Source of the DNA: Pelobates cultripes
Lineage: Eukaryota > Chordata > Amphibia > Anura > Pelobatidae
Assembly: GCA_933207985.1 (NCBI GenBank)
Contig: OW240915.1
Location: forward strand, 114,971,705-115,035,704
Length of the DNA stretch: 64,000 bases
Direction: 5' to 3'
The translations under genes and the position numbers were made by a program. Below are positions 47,713 to 59,900 of this stretch, piece after piece (positions within the stretch are counted from its first letter, which is position 1; the number at the start of each line of letters is the position of its first letter). The notes beneath the pieces are model-generated. The model saw nothing but the letters and a program-made list of their open reading frames with translations. It had not been told where the DNA came from and did not search any database.

Positions 47713-48420
47713 CCATTATGTCCACTGTTAATGAGGTAAGAGTATCTTCTAACATCAGGATAGGTATGTTCGCTACTAGGAGCATGCTTCAGGATTCTCT
47801 TGTTTCTTTTGGCTTTCTAGATGCTCCAGCTCCTCCAATTTCCTGTCTGTTCCCAGTCAATATCCACTTATCTGCCCTCTTTGAAGCTATGCTCTTCTAC
47901 CTGAAAGAAGCACAATTACACCATTAAGTGTCTTTCTTCCAGAAAATCTTTTTGAAGTGTTTTTCTCCAATGCTGCTAGGACTATCTCTTGGGGGCATTT
48001 GTGGGATTTTTGAGAGGCTTAGGAATGATCTGTTTAAAGCAGGTGGTCTCCAACAGCAACTGCTTAAGCTTTTATTACCGTTCTTCGGGAGATGGTTTTC
48101 ATGTGTCTTGGACATCCTGCGATCCTGTCAACGTGAGTGCCTTATTGGTCTGCCTTGGTCACCTTGATAGGAAGGGGTGGTATTTCTGGTGCCGGTAACT
48201 AAACAGGGTAGGGGTTACTACTTAAACCTGTTCATTTCAAAGAAGGTAGTGTACTTTTCTCTCTAATCTGGACCTCATGCTGCTCAACCTTCAGGATTAA
48301 GACTCCGTTTTACCATCTGTTCAGGAGAGGCAGTGTATAAAGAAGTTGGACTTAAACACACCACATTCCAAACTTATAGATCACTATAGGTTCTTGGAAA
48401 CCAAACTGTCAAGATAAAAT
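47713..48420. other. Unassigned sequence after the LTR element
   Basis: Continuation of the sequence interrupted at 43934. No domain was recognised in the open frames at 47718-48198. Confidence 0.35.
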
Positions 48421-49084
48421 CAACACCAGATAACAGGGCACCAGAGTCACTATAGTTATCAGCTTCTATGGAGTATTCTCATAATGGAGAGAATAAAAAA
48501 CAATTTGTAAGAATATTGTACAATTTATTGAAAAATTCAATTTCAAATTTTCTACAGAAATATTAAGCAACGGCACAAAGCGTAAATGTGCAATAATCGC
48601 AATCATAAGCCCAAATAGGCAAAAAACAACCCTTATGGATAGCAGCCAGCTTCTAACATTGCACAAAAACTCGTTATACATAGAAATAAAGTGCAGGTGC
48701 TAAAGTGCAAATAGATTATAAGGGAAAGTATAAGGTGCTTGATATGCCACTTAAATAGCAGCTTTCACCCACTATTCCTTCACAGCACGTAGTCCATAGC
48801 ACAGGAGCTTCTATCTTCTTCCTGTTCTTCTTTCTTTTAAATCTGCCAGTTTGTGCATCTTGTTTGTTCACTGCGCATGCACGAACCACTCCGAACGCGA
48901 CGTCATGACGCATGGACAGCTGATTCGCGCATGCCCAGCCACACTGGAACTAACTTTATTGGTAATTTACACAGCTGCATCTCCGAACATATAAGCTTGA
49001 AAACTTTCGAAATCTTAGCAGTTCATGTTTACATTCCTGTCTTTACGTGTCTGTATAATAACATAGAGTAAACTAACACAACCA

Positions 49085-49855
49085 AGGAATATATAAATTG
49101 GACAAAGACCAGTTGAAAACCTCCAAAGGAAAGATCTTTTATTCAATAAAAGAAATAAAGACCACAGCCAAGAATTCAGAGTTTGCATTTATATCAAAAT
49201 ACAACAACAAGGCAGATTTAATAGAAAAATCTATTAGAACGAATTGGCCAATCTAATTGCAAGATACATTTTTTAAAGAGATTTTACTCCAAAATCCTAA
49301 AGTGATCTATAGGAAAACTAATCATTTAAAAATATTTTAGCTCCTTGTATTTTACCTAAAAAAGATCTTAAAGAGGATTTTAATTTTTTAGCTGAAAAAC
49401 CAAAAGGCTTTTATAAATGTGGAAGATGCAGCACTTGCAAGTTTCAAGCAAATACAACTACAGAATTTCAGAATTCCATTACAAAAGAAGTTTTTAAGAT
49501 AAAGCATTTTATCAATTGTCAAAGTAGATTTGTAGTTTATTTATTACAGTGAGGTGTAAGTGTCCAATGCGTAGGACTCACCAATAGAAAATTACATGTA
49601 AGGTTATTAGAACATTTTAATGGTATCAACAAAAAGAATTTGAAACCTAGCGTCCCAAGACACTGCACCACTTGTAAAGATTTTAATTGTAATAATGTTT
49701 TATATATTGGGATTGATATGCTCCCTTATTGGAGGGATGGTGATACAGAAAAGACGCTAGCCATGAGAGAGACGGAGTGGATATATAGATTAAAATCCTC
49801 TGTACCTTAATGCAGATCTTGCCTTAATGCATATCTTGATATATTGACTTTTATG
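49085..49855 (+). pseudogene. Penelope-like protein C terminus with GIY-YIG-type region
   Basis: The plus strand encodes, with one stop at about 49550, 'FYKCGRCSTCKF' (a Cys-rich segment), then 'FVVYLLQ' and 'VQCVGLTNRKLHVRLLEHFN', which match the Y-(x)-V-G-x-T and R/H residues of Penelope GIY-YIG endonucleases, then 'TEWIYRLKSSVP'. The reverse transcriptase part upstream is absent. It is a fragment of an old element. Confidence 0.75.
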
Positions 49856-49978
49856 GAATGATTATACTGCATACCATGTTATTAATAATTATTTTTATTT
49901 TTTATCTCCTTTTGTTCTACCTCACCTGTTCTTATCTTCAACATTTTTATTATCATTTTTATTGTTATGATATATGTT

Positions 49979-50495
49979 CAGGGATGTATCTTACACAAGG
50001 CAAACAAGGCATTTGCCTTGGGCGGCACTTTGCAGGGGGCGGGAAAAAAGCTCCCCCCCACCCAGGGATGCTGGGTGGATATAAAATTAAATAAAAAATA
50101 ATTTTTGAGTGTTGGTGGAAATGTGAATGCGTGTCTGTGAGTGAATGCGTGTGGCTGAGTGAATGAATGCGTGTATGTGTGTGCCTGAGTGAATGAATGC
50201 GTGTATGTGTGTGTCAGTGAGTTTGTACGTGTCGGTCAGTGAGAGTGTGAGTCTGTCAGTGTGTGTCTGCTTATCAGTGTGTCAAATCACTGAGTGTGTG
50301 TGTTTGTCATTGTTTGTCAGTGTATATGAGAGTGTGTGTCAATGAGTGTATGCATCTATTAGTGAGTGTGTGCGGTCTGTCAGTCAAATAGCGGCCTTGA
50401 CTGGAAGGGGTGGGGAAAATTTAAATTGGGGGAGTGAAGGGGGGTGTCCGAGCACCATCCTGCCTAGGGCATCACAAATCCTAAATACACCACTG
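49979..50495. mobile_element. hAT-like insertion within the Penelope-like element
   Basis: Ends CAGGGATGTATCTTAC and, inverted, CAGTGGTGTATTTAGG bound 517 bp. TATGTT occurs directly on both sides, part of the expected 8-bp duplication. The interior has a GTGT/TGAATG minisatellite (50100-50380). Non-coding. Confidence 0.65.
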
Positions 50496-51609
50496 TATGT
50501 TATGATACACATTTTTAACAATATGAAAGAACTGTTTATATGTGATTTTCCCAATATTTGATGTTTTATAATATGTGAATTATGATTTATCAAAATATAA
50601 CTGTTCTTGTTTAATATGGAATATTTCTGATATTCCTTTCTTATGAATATATGAGGTTAAGTAATAAGGGTGGAATGTATATTCAATGTATATATAAATG
50701 GACCGCTTTCATACATATCACATTTTCTCCTTTTCATTTTTTATTTTATTTTTATATTTATTATTTTTTACATCAAGTCCAATTTATACATTCCTTGGTT
50801 GTGTTCGTTTTCTCTATGTTAGAATATAGACACATACAGGCAGGAATGTAAACATGAACAACTAAGATTCCGAACGTTTTCAAGCATATATGTTCGGAGA
50901 TGCGGATGTGTAAATTACCAATAAAGTTAGTTTGCGTTCCAGTGTGGCTGGGCATGCGCAAAATCAGTCGCCTGCGCGTCATGACGTACATCGCGTCCGG
51001 CGTGGTCCGCGCATGCATGTTGACTAAACAATACCTACGAACCGGCGGATTTAAAAGGAAGAAGACAGGGAAGAAGATAGAAGCTCCTGAGAAAGTCACA
51101 TCAATGAAACGCGTTGAGCCTTATACAAATAACCCAGTGATTTGGTATTAGCAGTTTTTTAATTACTTCTGCACTATTTTGCATTTTGCACCTCAATATT
51201 GTGCTACGGACTACGTGCTGTGAAGGAATAGTGGGTGAAAGCTGCTATTTAAGAGGCATATCTGTCACAGATGGCGGTACGAAGACTGGGACCCTTGAGT
51301 GCCTGATGATATGATGGGAATCTCAGCATGGAAATGGACATTTAGGGCCTGGTACAGGTAACCACACGCCGCCTGGTGTTGAGCCCCAGCGTTTGTGCAG
51401 CCACATACCAGGGCCCTGATGCAGCTACTGCAGATCCCAAGAGCTAAGAGCTTTATGATATGCAGACCTCCCAGGAACTGGATAGGGAGGCTCTGCAGCA
51501 GATATGTATTCAGTACAGAAACAAGGCAAGACTAGAACAGGCACCTAACAAGAAAACAAGACAAGACTAGAAGAACCCAGAACCGGAGCAGGACAGAAAG
51601 CAGAACCCA

Positions 51610-53896
51610 GAACATTTTATTTATTAAATATTTTACCAGGAAAGATACACTGAGATTTCTCTAGTTTTCAAGTATGTCCTGGGTCCACAAAACATTGCAT
51701 TGTTACATTAGGGTACAATAAAATGCAAAAACTATATTAATACACAATATATAAAAAATTTAACATAGAACAGGTAGGAAATATATAAGCAACCATGACA
51801 GGTGCATTCCGTTTTGAGGTATGTAGAGAGGGATCTCTTAGAGGACTTTAGGCTTAGGGAAGTTTTTAAATTGTGCATGAGGTCGTTTTACAATTGCGGT
51901 GCTTTGTAGGAGAAGGAAGATCGGGCTGCTTTCTTTTGTATTGAGGTAGACTAAATAAAGTGTTGGTATTGGATCGGAGGTTATAGGAGGTGGGAACAGC
52001 CGAGGAGAGCATTTTGTTCAGGTAGGGTGGGAGTTTCCTAGAAAATCTCTTAATCACAATGCTGGAAAAATGAATGTGTAACGGATCACCTGGCACCCTG
52101 ACTGGGTACCTCCGTTGAAGGATGCTCCTAGCGCTTCCTGAGGACTCCAAGCACTGCAGCAGACACCACAACCACCGAACTGGAGAAGCATACGAATGCT
52201 CTCAAGCATATGAATGCTGTAAGCAGCTGAACAGGAAAAGCATACAATCAGCTTACACTCATGGCAATCAGCATACAATCCAATTCCCCCAATAACGAGA
52301 CGACACTTAGTTTTGAGGTCAAGCAGAACTACCTGTACTGGGACATACAGCCTCTTTTATTCCCAATCCACAAATTTAGTACTGCCCACAGGGTTTTACA
52401 GAACAACCAATAACACACGTACATTACAGAAAACACTCCCAGCAATTATACACAAAATCCTCCCCTCTGCTTGTGATCTAATTATGGCACACAATGGGTT
52501 AACCTAATTATCACAAGCAGGAAAAATACAGTATCATAAAACACATCACAGGGACCCCAAAACACAATAACCCCATAAAAAGTATATCCTCGGAACCGGG
52601 GGATATGGGTGAACCACGTATCCAAAATTCACCCAGATCCGTTCAGTACTTTGGAAGATACAGTTTAATGCAGATTCCACAGAACATATGCAGGCTATAT
52701 GAAAAACAATTACAGTATAATGTGTCCCCTGTTGTATAGTCCAAAACCACTGCACGATGTCTCTGTGCACCAAATACCGGCGAGATGACACCATGTTGAA
52801 AAATCCAAACAGTGTCTGTGAGTTAAAATGGCCGCCATCCATTGTTCTTACCATGTGCTTCATCCATTGTTCTCACCATGTGCCTCTGATACATGAAATG
52901 GTGGCCACCCAGTAACTCCACAGTATGTCCCCAGATGGTTCTTAAAGGGCCAGCAGCAGCACAACACAAATCCATTATGCCCAAATCATGTCGTTATAGG
53001 GCAATACGTCCCAGGGGCCATAGTCACATGGCAGGAGGCTGGCAATCAGTCTTCTCCAATGCCCAGTGGCGAGGTCGGTTTCGCCACAGGGTGCGTCTAG
53101 ATTCCTAGCCAGTTTAGTTCTTTTAGCATGTCACAATGGTGGGTCCTGTAATTACATTGTAGCACAAATCGGCAGAACGAGTTATACAATGTATTGAGTT
53201 TATTAATGAGGGAATGCGATGCAGATGCATATACTACATCCCCATAATCAATGATTGGCATCAGCATTTGCTGTACAATCTTTTCCTTTACTGTAGGGCT
53301 TAGGCAGGATTTGTTTCTGTACAGGGCACCTAGTTTTGGATAAATTTTAGATGCAAGTTTTTCTATGTGGAGGCCAAAAGATAGATTGGGGTCTAACAAC
53401 ATACCCAAGTATTTGAAAGAGTGGACTGCGGTCAGTATATTATTTGATTTTGTTTTGATGGATAGGTAGGAATTGTGTAATTTGTGTAATTTAGGTACTG
53501 TTCAAAAGATCATTGTGACAGTTTTGTCAGTGTTTAGGAAGAGCTTGTTTTTTGCGATCCACTTTTCTACCTCTGTAAACTGGTCTTGGAGCACAGCCTC
53601 AAGCTGTGGTAGATCGGATTTGCTTGCATAGATTACTGTGTTGTCTGCGTACATGTGTACATTTGAGGATCTGCAGACATTAGGCAGATCATTCATAAAT
53701 AATGTAAATAGTAGGGGGCCAAGAATGGAGCCTTGAGGAACACCACACGTAACTGGGAGAGGGAGTGAGTCGCTGTCAGAAATGGACACATATTGCGAGC
53801 GATCCGATACATACGATCAAAATCAGGTTAGTGAACAATCACCAATGCCTGAATTTTTGAGTTTGTGCAGTAGAATGTTGTGGTCTACTGTGTCAA
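51610..53896 (-). pseudogene. LINE reverse transcriptase fragment
   Basis: Minus-strand frames read 'TVDHNILLHKLKNSGIG' (about 53890-53840), 'VPQGSILGPLLFTLFMNDLP' and 'HMYADNTVIYASKSDL' (53789-53502; the active site reads YADN rather than YADD), then 'LDPNLSFGLHIEKLASKIYP' and 'MPIIDYGDVVYA' (53408-53097). The tail near 51615 ends in TTTAATAAATAAAAT on the minus strand. It is split by the solo LTR at 52077-53088. Confidence 0.8.
52077..53088 (-). repeat. Solo LTR of the 18-kb element family
   Basis: On the minus strand it begins TGTGGCGAAACCGACC at 53088 and ends GGTGATCCGTTACA at 52077 (1012 bp). The flanks GAATG and GGGTG agree at 3 of 5 positions. Its end matches the 5' LTR, not the 3' LTR, of the element at 18263. 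Confidence 0.85.
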
Positions 53897-54784
53897 AGTC
53901 TGTGTGTCTATGTATGTGTGTATGGACTCAGCAGTCTGTGTGTGTAAGGACTCAGCAGTCTGTGTGTGTGTGTGTATGGACTCAGCAGTCTGTGTGTGTG
54001 TGTGTGTGTGTATGGACTCAGCAGTCTGTGTGTGTGTGTGTGTGTGTGTATGGACTCTACTGAGTCCACACACAGACACACAGAATGCTGAGTCCATACA
54101 CACACAGACACACAGACTGCTGTCTGTGTGTGTGTGTGTGTGTGTGTGGATGGACTCAGCAGTCTGTGTGGATGGACTCAGCAGTCTCTGTGTGGATGGA
54201 CTCAGCAGTCTGTATGTGTGTCTGCTAGTGAGGAAGCTTTTGTGTGTGTATGGACTCAGCAGTGTGTGTGTGTGGATGGACTCAGCAGTGTGTGTGTGTG
54301 GATGGACTCAGCAGTGTGTGTGTGGATGGACTCAGCAGTGTGTGGATGGACTCAGCAGTGTGTGTGTGTGGATGGACTCAGCAGTGTGTGTATGGACTCA
54401 GAAGTCTGTGTGTGTGTGTCTGCTAGTGAGGAAGCTTTTGTATGTGTATGGACTCAGCAGTCTGTGTGTTTGTGTGTGTGTGTGTGTGTGTGTATGGACT
54501 CAGCAGTCTGTGTTTCTGTGTGTGTGTGTATACAGACTGTGTATATGGATACAGTGCCAACTATGGCACTGTATCAAGGGAAATGTGTTTGTTTTTTTAG
54601 TGATCCCTGGTGGAAAATAATGAATCCTCCACCAGGGAGTATTAAAAAATTGTATCGGGGTGGGGCTTAACATGCGGCAGGGGCGGGGTCCAACTGCGGC
54701 GAGGGCGGGGTACAATGTGCCCCCCTACTTTTGTCCCTGGCCCACCATGTGCCCCCCTAAAAATGAATCCTAGAGACGCCACTG
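53897..54784 (-). mobile_element. Partial hAT-type copy related to 40024-42104
   Basis: The right edge 'GAATCCTAGAGACGCCACTG' is the inverse complement of the left end at 40024. The following 230 bp and the GACTCAGCAGTCTGTGTGT minisatellite (53900-54530) match that element in opposite orientation. The other terminus is missing at the junction with the LINE fragment. Confidence 0.8.
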
Positions 54785-56071
54785 GGTGGGGGTATTTTTT
54801 AGAACTCTCCACCAGCACTAAGCAGACAAGTTACAGCAACAGAGCAGGCCATGGTGTATGATGATTTGTGTTCCAGTTTGAGGTGTGTGCTTATGCTGGT
54901 AGTCATAAGAACAAAATTGGATTGAGAAAAGGGTTATTAAGAATAACAGTATGGTTATATTTGGATTCATGTTAGTGGCATGAGGTGTGTAGTTGAAAAT
55001 GAAACAAATTGTGAAAAACAAATTAAATAAAAGTATTTAATATTGGTGTGTGATATATATCTATTTGTAAGGAGAGAGGGTATGTGTACTATACGGTTAA
55101 GAGATTGGAAGGGTGTGCTGATCAGTGTTTGCACCTGTCATTTCAGGGGATTGAAAGTTATGTGGGAGACTATCTATAAATGAGGAAATGAGCATGGGGT
55201 GGGAGAGCAATCAGTCTTGCAGAAGGCTACCTGTTGCAAATGGCCGTGGAACAGCTGATTGAACTCTGAGTTCCTTGCTGGACTGAGTAAGTTTAAAAAT
55301 CAGACTGTGGGAGAGATATGTATAGTAGGGTCAGATGGGCTAAGAGATGGGGGGGATGCATAGATGGACATTTGATTTAAGGTCATTTAAGGAAAAACTA
55401 AGGGCAAGATTGAGAATTACAGAGATAAGATAGAGGTATTTAAGTAGGGAAATAAAACCATTAAACAAAGAACAAGAAAGATATATGGGCCTAAGCTGGT
55501 AAAACTAACTTTTAACATGTACACAATACATGAGGGAAACCTAAACAGGACAGGACTGTACATGAACTGGGAATACAAGACAAGAGATATAAGGCAAAGA
55601 TATAAGGCTAAACAAAAGGAGACATAGCTAAGTTTTATATATGTAAAACATTGGAGATTTAGACATACCGGTACATAAATGGCCAAGATGTATGCAGCCC
55701 ACCACTGCGGCAAAGTATGGTGGGTTCTAACTGCCTAGATATGCATGACTAAATAAACAATAAAACACACAGTATTTACCTGCAAAGAAAGGGGCAGAGG
55801 ACATGAAGCAACTGCCTGCAGGAACCAACTGAAACAAAAGGATTAATGGCAAAGGAACGGATGTGGCAACATAAAAACAAACATTTAAAGGAATCCAGAA
55901 GACTGGGAATTCCAGGAACGGAATAAAGGAATGAATCCAGAAAACCCAACATAAAAAAACCAGATATAGAATACAAAACCAGAAAACCAAGAAAAATTAA
56001 ATAAGAATTGTAAAAAGAGTAATGGATACCAGAAGCCAAAGCCAGACATCACCGCAGAACAGGATGTGACA
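54785..56071. other. Remaining right part of the TG...CA insertion
   Basis: A/G-rich sequence with ACAGGACAGGACTG and AAGACAAGAGATATAAGG words. No domain was found. Confidence 0.4.
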
Positions 56072-56390
56072 ATATCAAGCACCTTATACTTTCCCTTACT
56101 TGAATCTATTTGGAGTTTTTGTGCAATGTTAGAAGCTGGCTGCTACCCATAAGGGTTGTTTTTATTTTTGCCCATTTGGACTTATGACTGTGATTGTTGC
56201 ACATTTACGCTTTGTGCCGTTGCTTAATGTTTCTGTAGAACCTTTTACATTTTATTTTTAAATAAATTGTACACTATTCTTAAAAAAAATGTTTTATTCT
56301 CTCCATTATGAGAATACTCCATAGAAGCTGGCAACTATAGTGACTGTGGCGCCTTGTTATTTGGTATTGATTTTATCTTTACAGTTTGGT

Positions 56391-58178
56391 TTCTATGTTT
56401 ATAACAGGTTAGGAGTGACCTTTAGACAGAGGCTTGCCTGCATTTTTTCCTATATCACTCATTTCACTCATCCGTATATTTCTGTTGTTCATTTTCCATT
56501 ATAGGTTCTTGACCAGACCGCTTTTCAATTTTCTTTCCGTTGTGGTTTCTTTCCATAGGGCTGTTTTTACGTTTCTACAGTGTTTGTGTTTACCTGTAAT
56601 CTTCCTCTTACTTATTTACTGTACCTACACATATTATATACTGTTTTTCTCGCCATTAAATGGTCTTTCTAAAGATACCATTATTTTCATCATATCATAT
56701 AATTTACTATAAAAAATTATAAAATATAAAAATTTTAAAAAACACACATTTTCTAACTTTGACCCCCAAAACCTGTTGCGCATCTACAACCGCCAAAAAC
56801 ACCCATGATAAATAGTTTCTACATTTTGTTCTGAGCTTAGAAATACACAATGTTAACATGTTCTCAGCTTTTTTTTGCTAGTTATAGTGCAATAAGTACA
56901 AGTAGCACTTTGCTATTTCCAAACCATTTTTTTTTTCATTCACAAGTAACACAGTTACATTGTAACACTGATATCTGTCAGGAAGCCCTGAATAACCATT
57001 CACATGTACATATTTGTTAAAAGAAGAAAACCTAAGGTATTAAACTTGGGGTATTTTGACTCTTTTCATGCAACCATTTTACCACCAATCTATGCCTAAT
57101 TTAACACACATAGCAATGTAAGAATACATGTACAGAGAACTTTAAGGGTTACTGCCAAAAAAACACCCCAATATGTGTTCAGCAACATCACCTGAGTACA
57201 GTGATACCACCCATGTACAGGTGTGTCTGGTTTTCTGGGGCTAACAGACCTTATTTGGAGGGTGTGCATTCCAGTTTTCCAACTTGGAATTTTCACATCT
57301 GGTCATCATGCACCCATGTCCTATTTTGGGACATTTTTTGAAGTAATTACCCCCCATCAAACCATATCGTTTTGAAAAGTAGACACCCTAGGGTATTTCA
57401 GATGGTGGTATTTTAACACTTTCCAATAACTTATTCTACCACCAGTCTTTGTCAACCTTTTGGGTAGTAATTTTTTTGTTATTTGTCACACACATTGTAC
57501 TTTCAGCTCGTGTTATGTATTACTGCCAATGAACACCCCTTTATGTGTTCAGCAACATCTGAGTACAGTGATACCACCTATGCATATGTTTGTTGGATTG
57601 TTTGGGGGGTGCAATGCCAAACTTCTGACAGGTGTTTTTCAAATTTAACATATCTTTTTTGGGGGGGCCTTTTTACATATCCCAATTTATTTTCTTGCCA
57701 TGAATGTGCATATATTTGAAAAGTTGACAAGGTATTGTATATGGAGTGTTTTGATGCAACCGTTGTTGCCAAAAATATTGGAGAAAATTTGTGGTGGTAA
57801 TCTTTCAATTTTAATTTTTAAACACACATTTGTGTGTAATTTAGGGAAGCCTGTTGTTGGTTATTGCAAGAAAACACTCAAGGTTGTTTTCTGCAAGGCC
57901 TCCGGAGTGCAACCATGCCCCCCATGCATAGGTTTGCGAGGATTTTGGGAAGGTTCAGTTACAATTGTATGACTTGTAATTTGAGTTAATATTGAGAGTA
58001 TTTCTTCTGATAGGCCACTCTTTAGTTTGGGGCCTATCACATACCCCAGTTTTATTTATTGCCATTAAAGTTTATATATTTGAAACGTAGACACCCCGAG
58101 GTATTGTATATGGAGTGCTTTGATGCAATTGTTTTAGCCCAAAAAATTGGAGACCGTGTGTGGTGATACTTTTTCAAT
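56391..58178. repeat. About 355-bp degenerate tandem repeats behind the piggyBac remnant
   Basis: A block with 'GGTATT..ATGG.GT.TTTTGATGCAACC' occurs at about 57034, 57389, 57730 and 58101, and the companion word 'CAGTGATACCACC.ATGCATA' at 57197 and 57556, with later variants at 57908 and 58272. Spacings are about 341-371 bp. No coding sense. The text 56391-57000 is AT-rich and unassigned. Confidence 0.7.
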
Positions 58179-59900
58179 TTAAATTTTTACACACACATTG
58201 CTTTTTTGACTGTGATTTAGGAGAGCCTGTTGTCGGTTATTGCAAGAAAGCACTCCAGCTTGTTTTCTGCATGGCCTCCTGAGTACACCTATGCCCCCAT
58301 GCATAGGTTGAATTTGATCATAAAAATAGACTGGCGCAGTAAAAGTAAAAACAATCAAACTCCGGAACAGTAAACGTAACCCAAAAAAAAACTGAACAGC
58401 AAATGTAAAAAAAAGAATTAAAAACGGACCAGTGTATGATATTGGTACAAAATCCCCGAAATGACCTTGAGCTGAAACTGTAAAAAAAGTCAGTTTCATT
58501 CTGGGGTTTGCTTTTTTGAACAACAAAAAAGCTTTGTGGGTTGCAATCTGCATTAAGTAAATAGGAATCTTTATGTACCATGCTCTTGCCTTATGTATAA
58601 TTAGGTAGAGCTGCAACAGCTGATCTGCCAGATCAACCCCACCCAAATGTCGGTTATAGGCCTTGAGGCACACTGGCCTTCATTGTGCTCTCAGCTCTGC
58701 CTTGTACAGAGATCTCCACAGTCCTCTCTCAGTGTGGATGGTGGTAAGAAGGTACACATCCTTCTTGTCTCTGTACTTAACTGCCAACAGCTCCTCTTGG
58801 CTCAGAGCTGAGGTCTCCCCCTTCATAGCCAGGTGCTTGCAAGTTGTCCTGGGAAACCTACGCGGTTCCTATTAATTGTACCGCAAACTACTTTATCAAA
58901 ACAATACAGTAGCTTGAACAAATGGACACTTGTATACAAATTGTCTATATACAAGTGGTACCCTTTGTTCATCAGGGGGGATATCAGGTCCCCGACAATC
59001 TTTCCACTGGTTTCCATATGTTCTGGGCAACCTGGAGGGTCAAGGTGGCTATCCTTTCCCTCATACACCTGGAAGGTCTGAGTATACCCAGTCTCGCTCT
59101 CACAGAGCTTATACACCTTTACACTATATCTGGAGTGCTTGGAAGGAATTTACTGCTTGAATCCCAGGCTTCTCTTATACTTCAGGGATTCATCCACGCA
59201 TATATTCCTTCCAGGTGTCTAGCCTCTGCAAACCTGGTATTGAAGTGGGTAATTTTATTTTAGGGGGTGGATTTTATACAGCCTGTCAAACTGAGGATGC
59301 TCTCTAGGGAGGAACAGGCTGTCGCTGAAGTACATGAAATGTAGAATCATTTCATACCTCTTCCTCGACATACACTGGGAGTAAATGGGGGTAGAGCAGA
59401 TGGGGCTACTGCTCCAGTAGGAGCGGATGGAGGGCTTCTTTATGATGCCCATTAGCATAGTCAATACATTAATGGGGGCCCATTGCTGCTTTACTTAAAA
59501 AAAAAAAAAAAAAGTAAGGCTTTGAAGCACAGAACTGATGGGCATATAAATTAGTTTGGGCGACAATGTTCCCCAATACATCATCGCCCAGAAACTCCTC
59601 CATAAACAGCTGGGGGCTAAATCCTGCGACATCCAAATTGGTGCCAGGATTTGCGGTGATGGGTGGGATATCTGATCTCTGGCAATGAGGCGCTACCCAC
59701 TCAGCAGCACTGCCAGCTGGAGCAGCACGTCTAATTCTGGCATGGGGCCTAGCAGCCCCAGATACAACACTAGATACATCACTAGCAGCAGACCCTGTAT
59801 CTAGTGATGTATCTGAGCACCTGGTAGGGTCAAAAGTCAGGGTCAGAGTCAGACGTAGACGAGTAAGACTCTAATGCAAGGATGTCATACGCCTCCTCAG
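58179..59900 (-). pseudogene. Decayed piggyBac-type transposase
   Basis: Minus-strand pieces in order: 'MEEFLGDDVLGNIVAQTNLY' (about 59605-59545), 'GIIKKPSIRSYWSSSPICST' (59464-59255), 'YHLYIDNLYTSVHLFKLL' (within 59116-58823), whose Asp corresponds to the second catalytic Asp of piggyBac transposases, and 'YNRHLGGVDLADQLLQLY' (58673 onward), around the third. A homopolymer A/T run at 59495-59515 and other shifts break the frame. A typical piggyBac transposase has about 580-600 residues. It is inactive. Confidence 0.85.

Larger units (their letters stand above)
43930..47717 (-). mobile_element. Minus-strand Ty3-type LTR element, pol partly deleted
   Basis: The element spans 43935-47712. Read on the minus strand: 5' LTR 47712-46794 (TGTGACAAAC to CCGTTACA), a primer-binding region with CTGGTGGCAGCGGCGG at about 46780-46793, gag-like frames (46733-46060), a protease-like stretch (45521-45333), an HHCC zinc region (45010-44870), an integrase core (44754-44413), and only about 45 bp of the 3' LTR (to 43935). 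Flanks are CTATT and CCATT, a five-base duplication with one mismatch. Reverse transcriptase and RNase H are missing between protease and integrase. It is inactive. Confidence 0.85.
51258..56076. mobile_element. TG...CA insertion with perfect 5-bp TSD, itself filled by other repeats
   Basis: The insertion 51263-56071 begins TGTCACAGATGG and ends AGGATGTGACA, flanked by ATATC on both sides. Joining the outer sequences restores the terminal unit seen at 48719-48790. Removing the nested repeats (about 51610-54784) leaves about 1.6 kb, consistent with a solo LTR. No coding region is seen in what is left. Confidence 0.8.
48420..56390 (+). mobile_element. Penelope-like element with inverted terminal units, split by nested insertions
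   Basis: A terminal unit on the minus strand (about 48440-49095) and another on the plus strand (50765-51262 continuing at 56077-56390) flank a coding remnant. The two units share segments such as 'AGCCAGCTTCTAACATTGCA' against 'TGCAATGTTAGAAGCTGGCT'. The plus unit is cut at 51262 by a 4.8-kb insertion, and the central part holds a hAT-type insertion. Penelope-like elements commonly have such inverted terminal arrangements. Confidence 0.75.

Noticed and set aside
53880..54670. 246-codon and 180-codon Cys/Val-rich frames
   Set aside because: The same array in opposite orientation; open only because the repeat lacks stops.
55417..56082. Several hydrophobic minus-strand frames
   Set aside because: They overlap in different frames of A-rich LTR-like DNA; hydrophobicity follows from T-rich codons.
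58179..58600. Hydrophobic 'FLILFFTFAVQFFFGLRL' segment as a membrane protein
   Set aside because: It is the out-of-frame continuation of the piggyBac remnant through A-rich DNA.
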